Assembly (NCBI GenBank): GCA_016705005.1
Contig: JADIZB010000007.1
Span: 1 to 35,068, forward strand
Direction of reading: 5' to 3'
Length of the DNA stretch: 35,068 nucleotides
Origin: Bacteroidales bacterium
GTDB taxonomy: Bacteria; Bacteroidota; Bacteroidia; Bacteroidales; Lentimicrobiaceae
The notes beneath the pieces are model-generated. The model was not told where the DNA came from and ran no database searches. It saw only the letters and a list, made by a program, of their open reading frames with translations. Positions 34,007-35,068 of this stretch are shown here, one piece after another. The position numbers and the translations under genes were made by a program. Position 1 is the first letter of the stretch. Every line of letters begins with the position of its first letter.

Positions 34007-35068
34007 TTATTTGAAATCGATCAGCTCAACGTCAAAAACCAAGGTTGCACTTGGTGGAATGGTAGGCATACGGCCATTTTCACCATAAGCAAGGGCAGAA
34101 GGAACGACCAGTCTGGCTTTTCCACCCTTTTTCATCATGGCAATGCCTTCATCCCAACACCTTTGATAACCTGACCCCTGACCGAGAACAAATTCTGGGT
34201 TGTCTCCTGTCAAGAGAAGAATCAAACTTAGTACCATTCAGGAGTGTACCGGTATAATGTACCTTAACAGTCTTGCCTGCAACTGGTGATGCTCGGTTCC
34301 TTTATTTTCAATGTAGTACAGTCCACTGCAGTTGGTTTTGCTGTTATGTTGGCTGTCTTTGATTAACCTTCTGCAGTAATCCCGTTTCTTCCTGTTTTGC
34401 TTTTGTTTTTGCATCTTCCTTCTTTTCTCAGCTTCCTGTTCCTTTTCAAACTGAGCCTTTGGCATGAAATCGAAGTAGTTCCAGTTCATAAACAAGGGGT
34501 TGTATATGGGCAACCATCTGACCGCAGCCCTTTTCTCCAAAAGCAAGGGCTGACGGAACGACAGCGGTGGCCCTTGGAGCCTTTTGACATAAGCGTCAGC
34601 CTTCGAGTAACACCTGCATTGTCAAACTCCTTACCGTTTTCCCAGCGAGGGGCTCTCCTGATCATAAGATGAAAAATAGACTTTTTCGGTAACATCTGAA
34701 ACTTTAAAATGAAAACGCGAAATATCGCCCACTTTTGGTTTCTGTCCTGAACCTTTTTGTTTTCAGTAAAATACAGACCTGAAGAGGTGGTGCGGCAGTA
34801 ATATTATTTTGAGTAAGATAAGCCTTAAGCTTTGAATCCTCCTGATCTTTGAGACCAACAAGCTCAGCCTGTTTACTTTCTCCTTCATCATGCCTGATTT
34901 TGGCAGAAGTATCTTTACATCCAAATATCAGATCTTTTCGCCCCTTGGGGGTTGAATCCGGCAATTACTGCGGTAAACGTATGGTTTTCAGAAAGAAGAA
35001 TCTGCACTGTTGGCCAAAGGTTGCACTATCACCCGGTTTCATCATGGATAGGGCAGCATAAATATCTC
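34007..35068 (-). CDS. Multi-domain FKBP-type peptidyl-prolyl isomerase (frameshifted, start beyond window)
   Basis: Successive FKBP units read across several minus-strand frames. The C-terminal unit is clean (34007-34190): GYQRCWDEGIAMMKKGGKAR, LVVPSALAYGENGR, IPPSATLVFDVELIDF. Upstream come a linker of charged K/E/Q residues (KEQEAEKRRKMQKQKQ), a second unit with an AVVPSALAFGEKG-like block (about 34530-34580) and VRFHFKVSD, and a third at the window edge (ALSMMKPGDSATF, DSFFLKTIRLPQ). FKBPs catalyse proline isomerisation during folding; multi-domain forms in Bacteroidota are usually periplasmic lipoproteins, but the N-terminus is missing here. At least five shifts. Confidence 0.72.

Overview
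The window looks like a Bacteroidota chromosome, most likely Bacteroidales or a close relative. Moderate-to-low GC, the gene order mutL - rhomboid - rhomboid - endonuclease/exonuclease/phosphatase (twice) - uvrB, a divergent GroES-like gene, a LruC/DUF4114 lipoprotein and TATTTTTG-type -7 promoter boxes all fit that phylum. No rRNA, tRNA, CRISPR array, transposase or phage gene was seen.

Left flank (1-10,690): housekeeping genes, almost all broken by many small indels. They are a GroES-like protein (minus), a small membrane protein, mutL, two rhomboid proteases, two membrane-anchored EEP-family hydrolases, uvrB (which also lacks an internal block of about 50 residues), an alpha/beta hydrolase and a receiver-only response regulator. 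Conserved motifs remain readable across the frames, so these are probably working genes in error-rich sequence, not decayed ones.

Core (10,699-28,881): an intact Wzx/Wzy-type exopolysaccharide locus in four blocks. (a) Plus: response regulator plus a sugar-1-phosphate transferase carrying an N-terminal pseudo-receiver domain (repeat-unit initiation). (b) Minus, 18,816 to 12,090: GT2, asparagine-synthase-like enzyme, membrane GT2, GT4-like, GT2, hexapeptide acyltransferase (repeat-unit assembly and decoration). (c) Plus, 19,426-22,570: acyltransferase-3, GT2-like, GT8. (d) Minus, 28,881 to 22,630: half-length TolC-like protein, Wzz-type chain-length protein with a degenerate BY-kinase domain, flippase, O-antigen ligase/polymerase (flipping, polymerisation, length control and export). 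The proposed flow is: lipid-linked sugar made by the transferase, extended by the GTs, acylated, flipped, polymerised under Wzz control, and exported.

Right flank (29,461-35,068): a large LruC-domain lipoprotein, cysQ, a further membrane GT2, a strong bidirectional terminator, and a frameshifted multi-domain FKBP prolyl isomerase running off the end.

The most unusual points are the pseudo-receiver fused to the priming transferase beside a canonical response regulator, the Cys-lacking and split asparagine-synthase-like enzyme, the half-length TolC overlapping a Wzz whose kinase domain has lost its key acidic motifs, and the sharp change in indel density between flanks and core.
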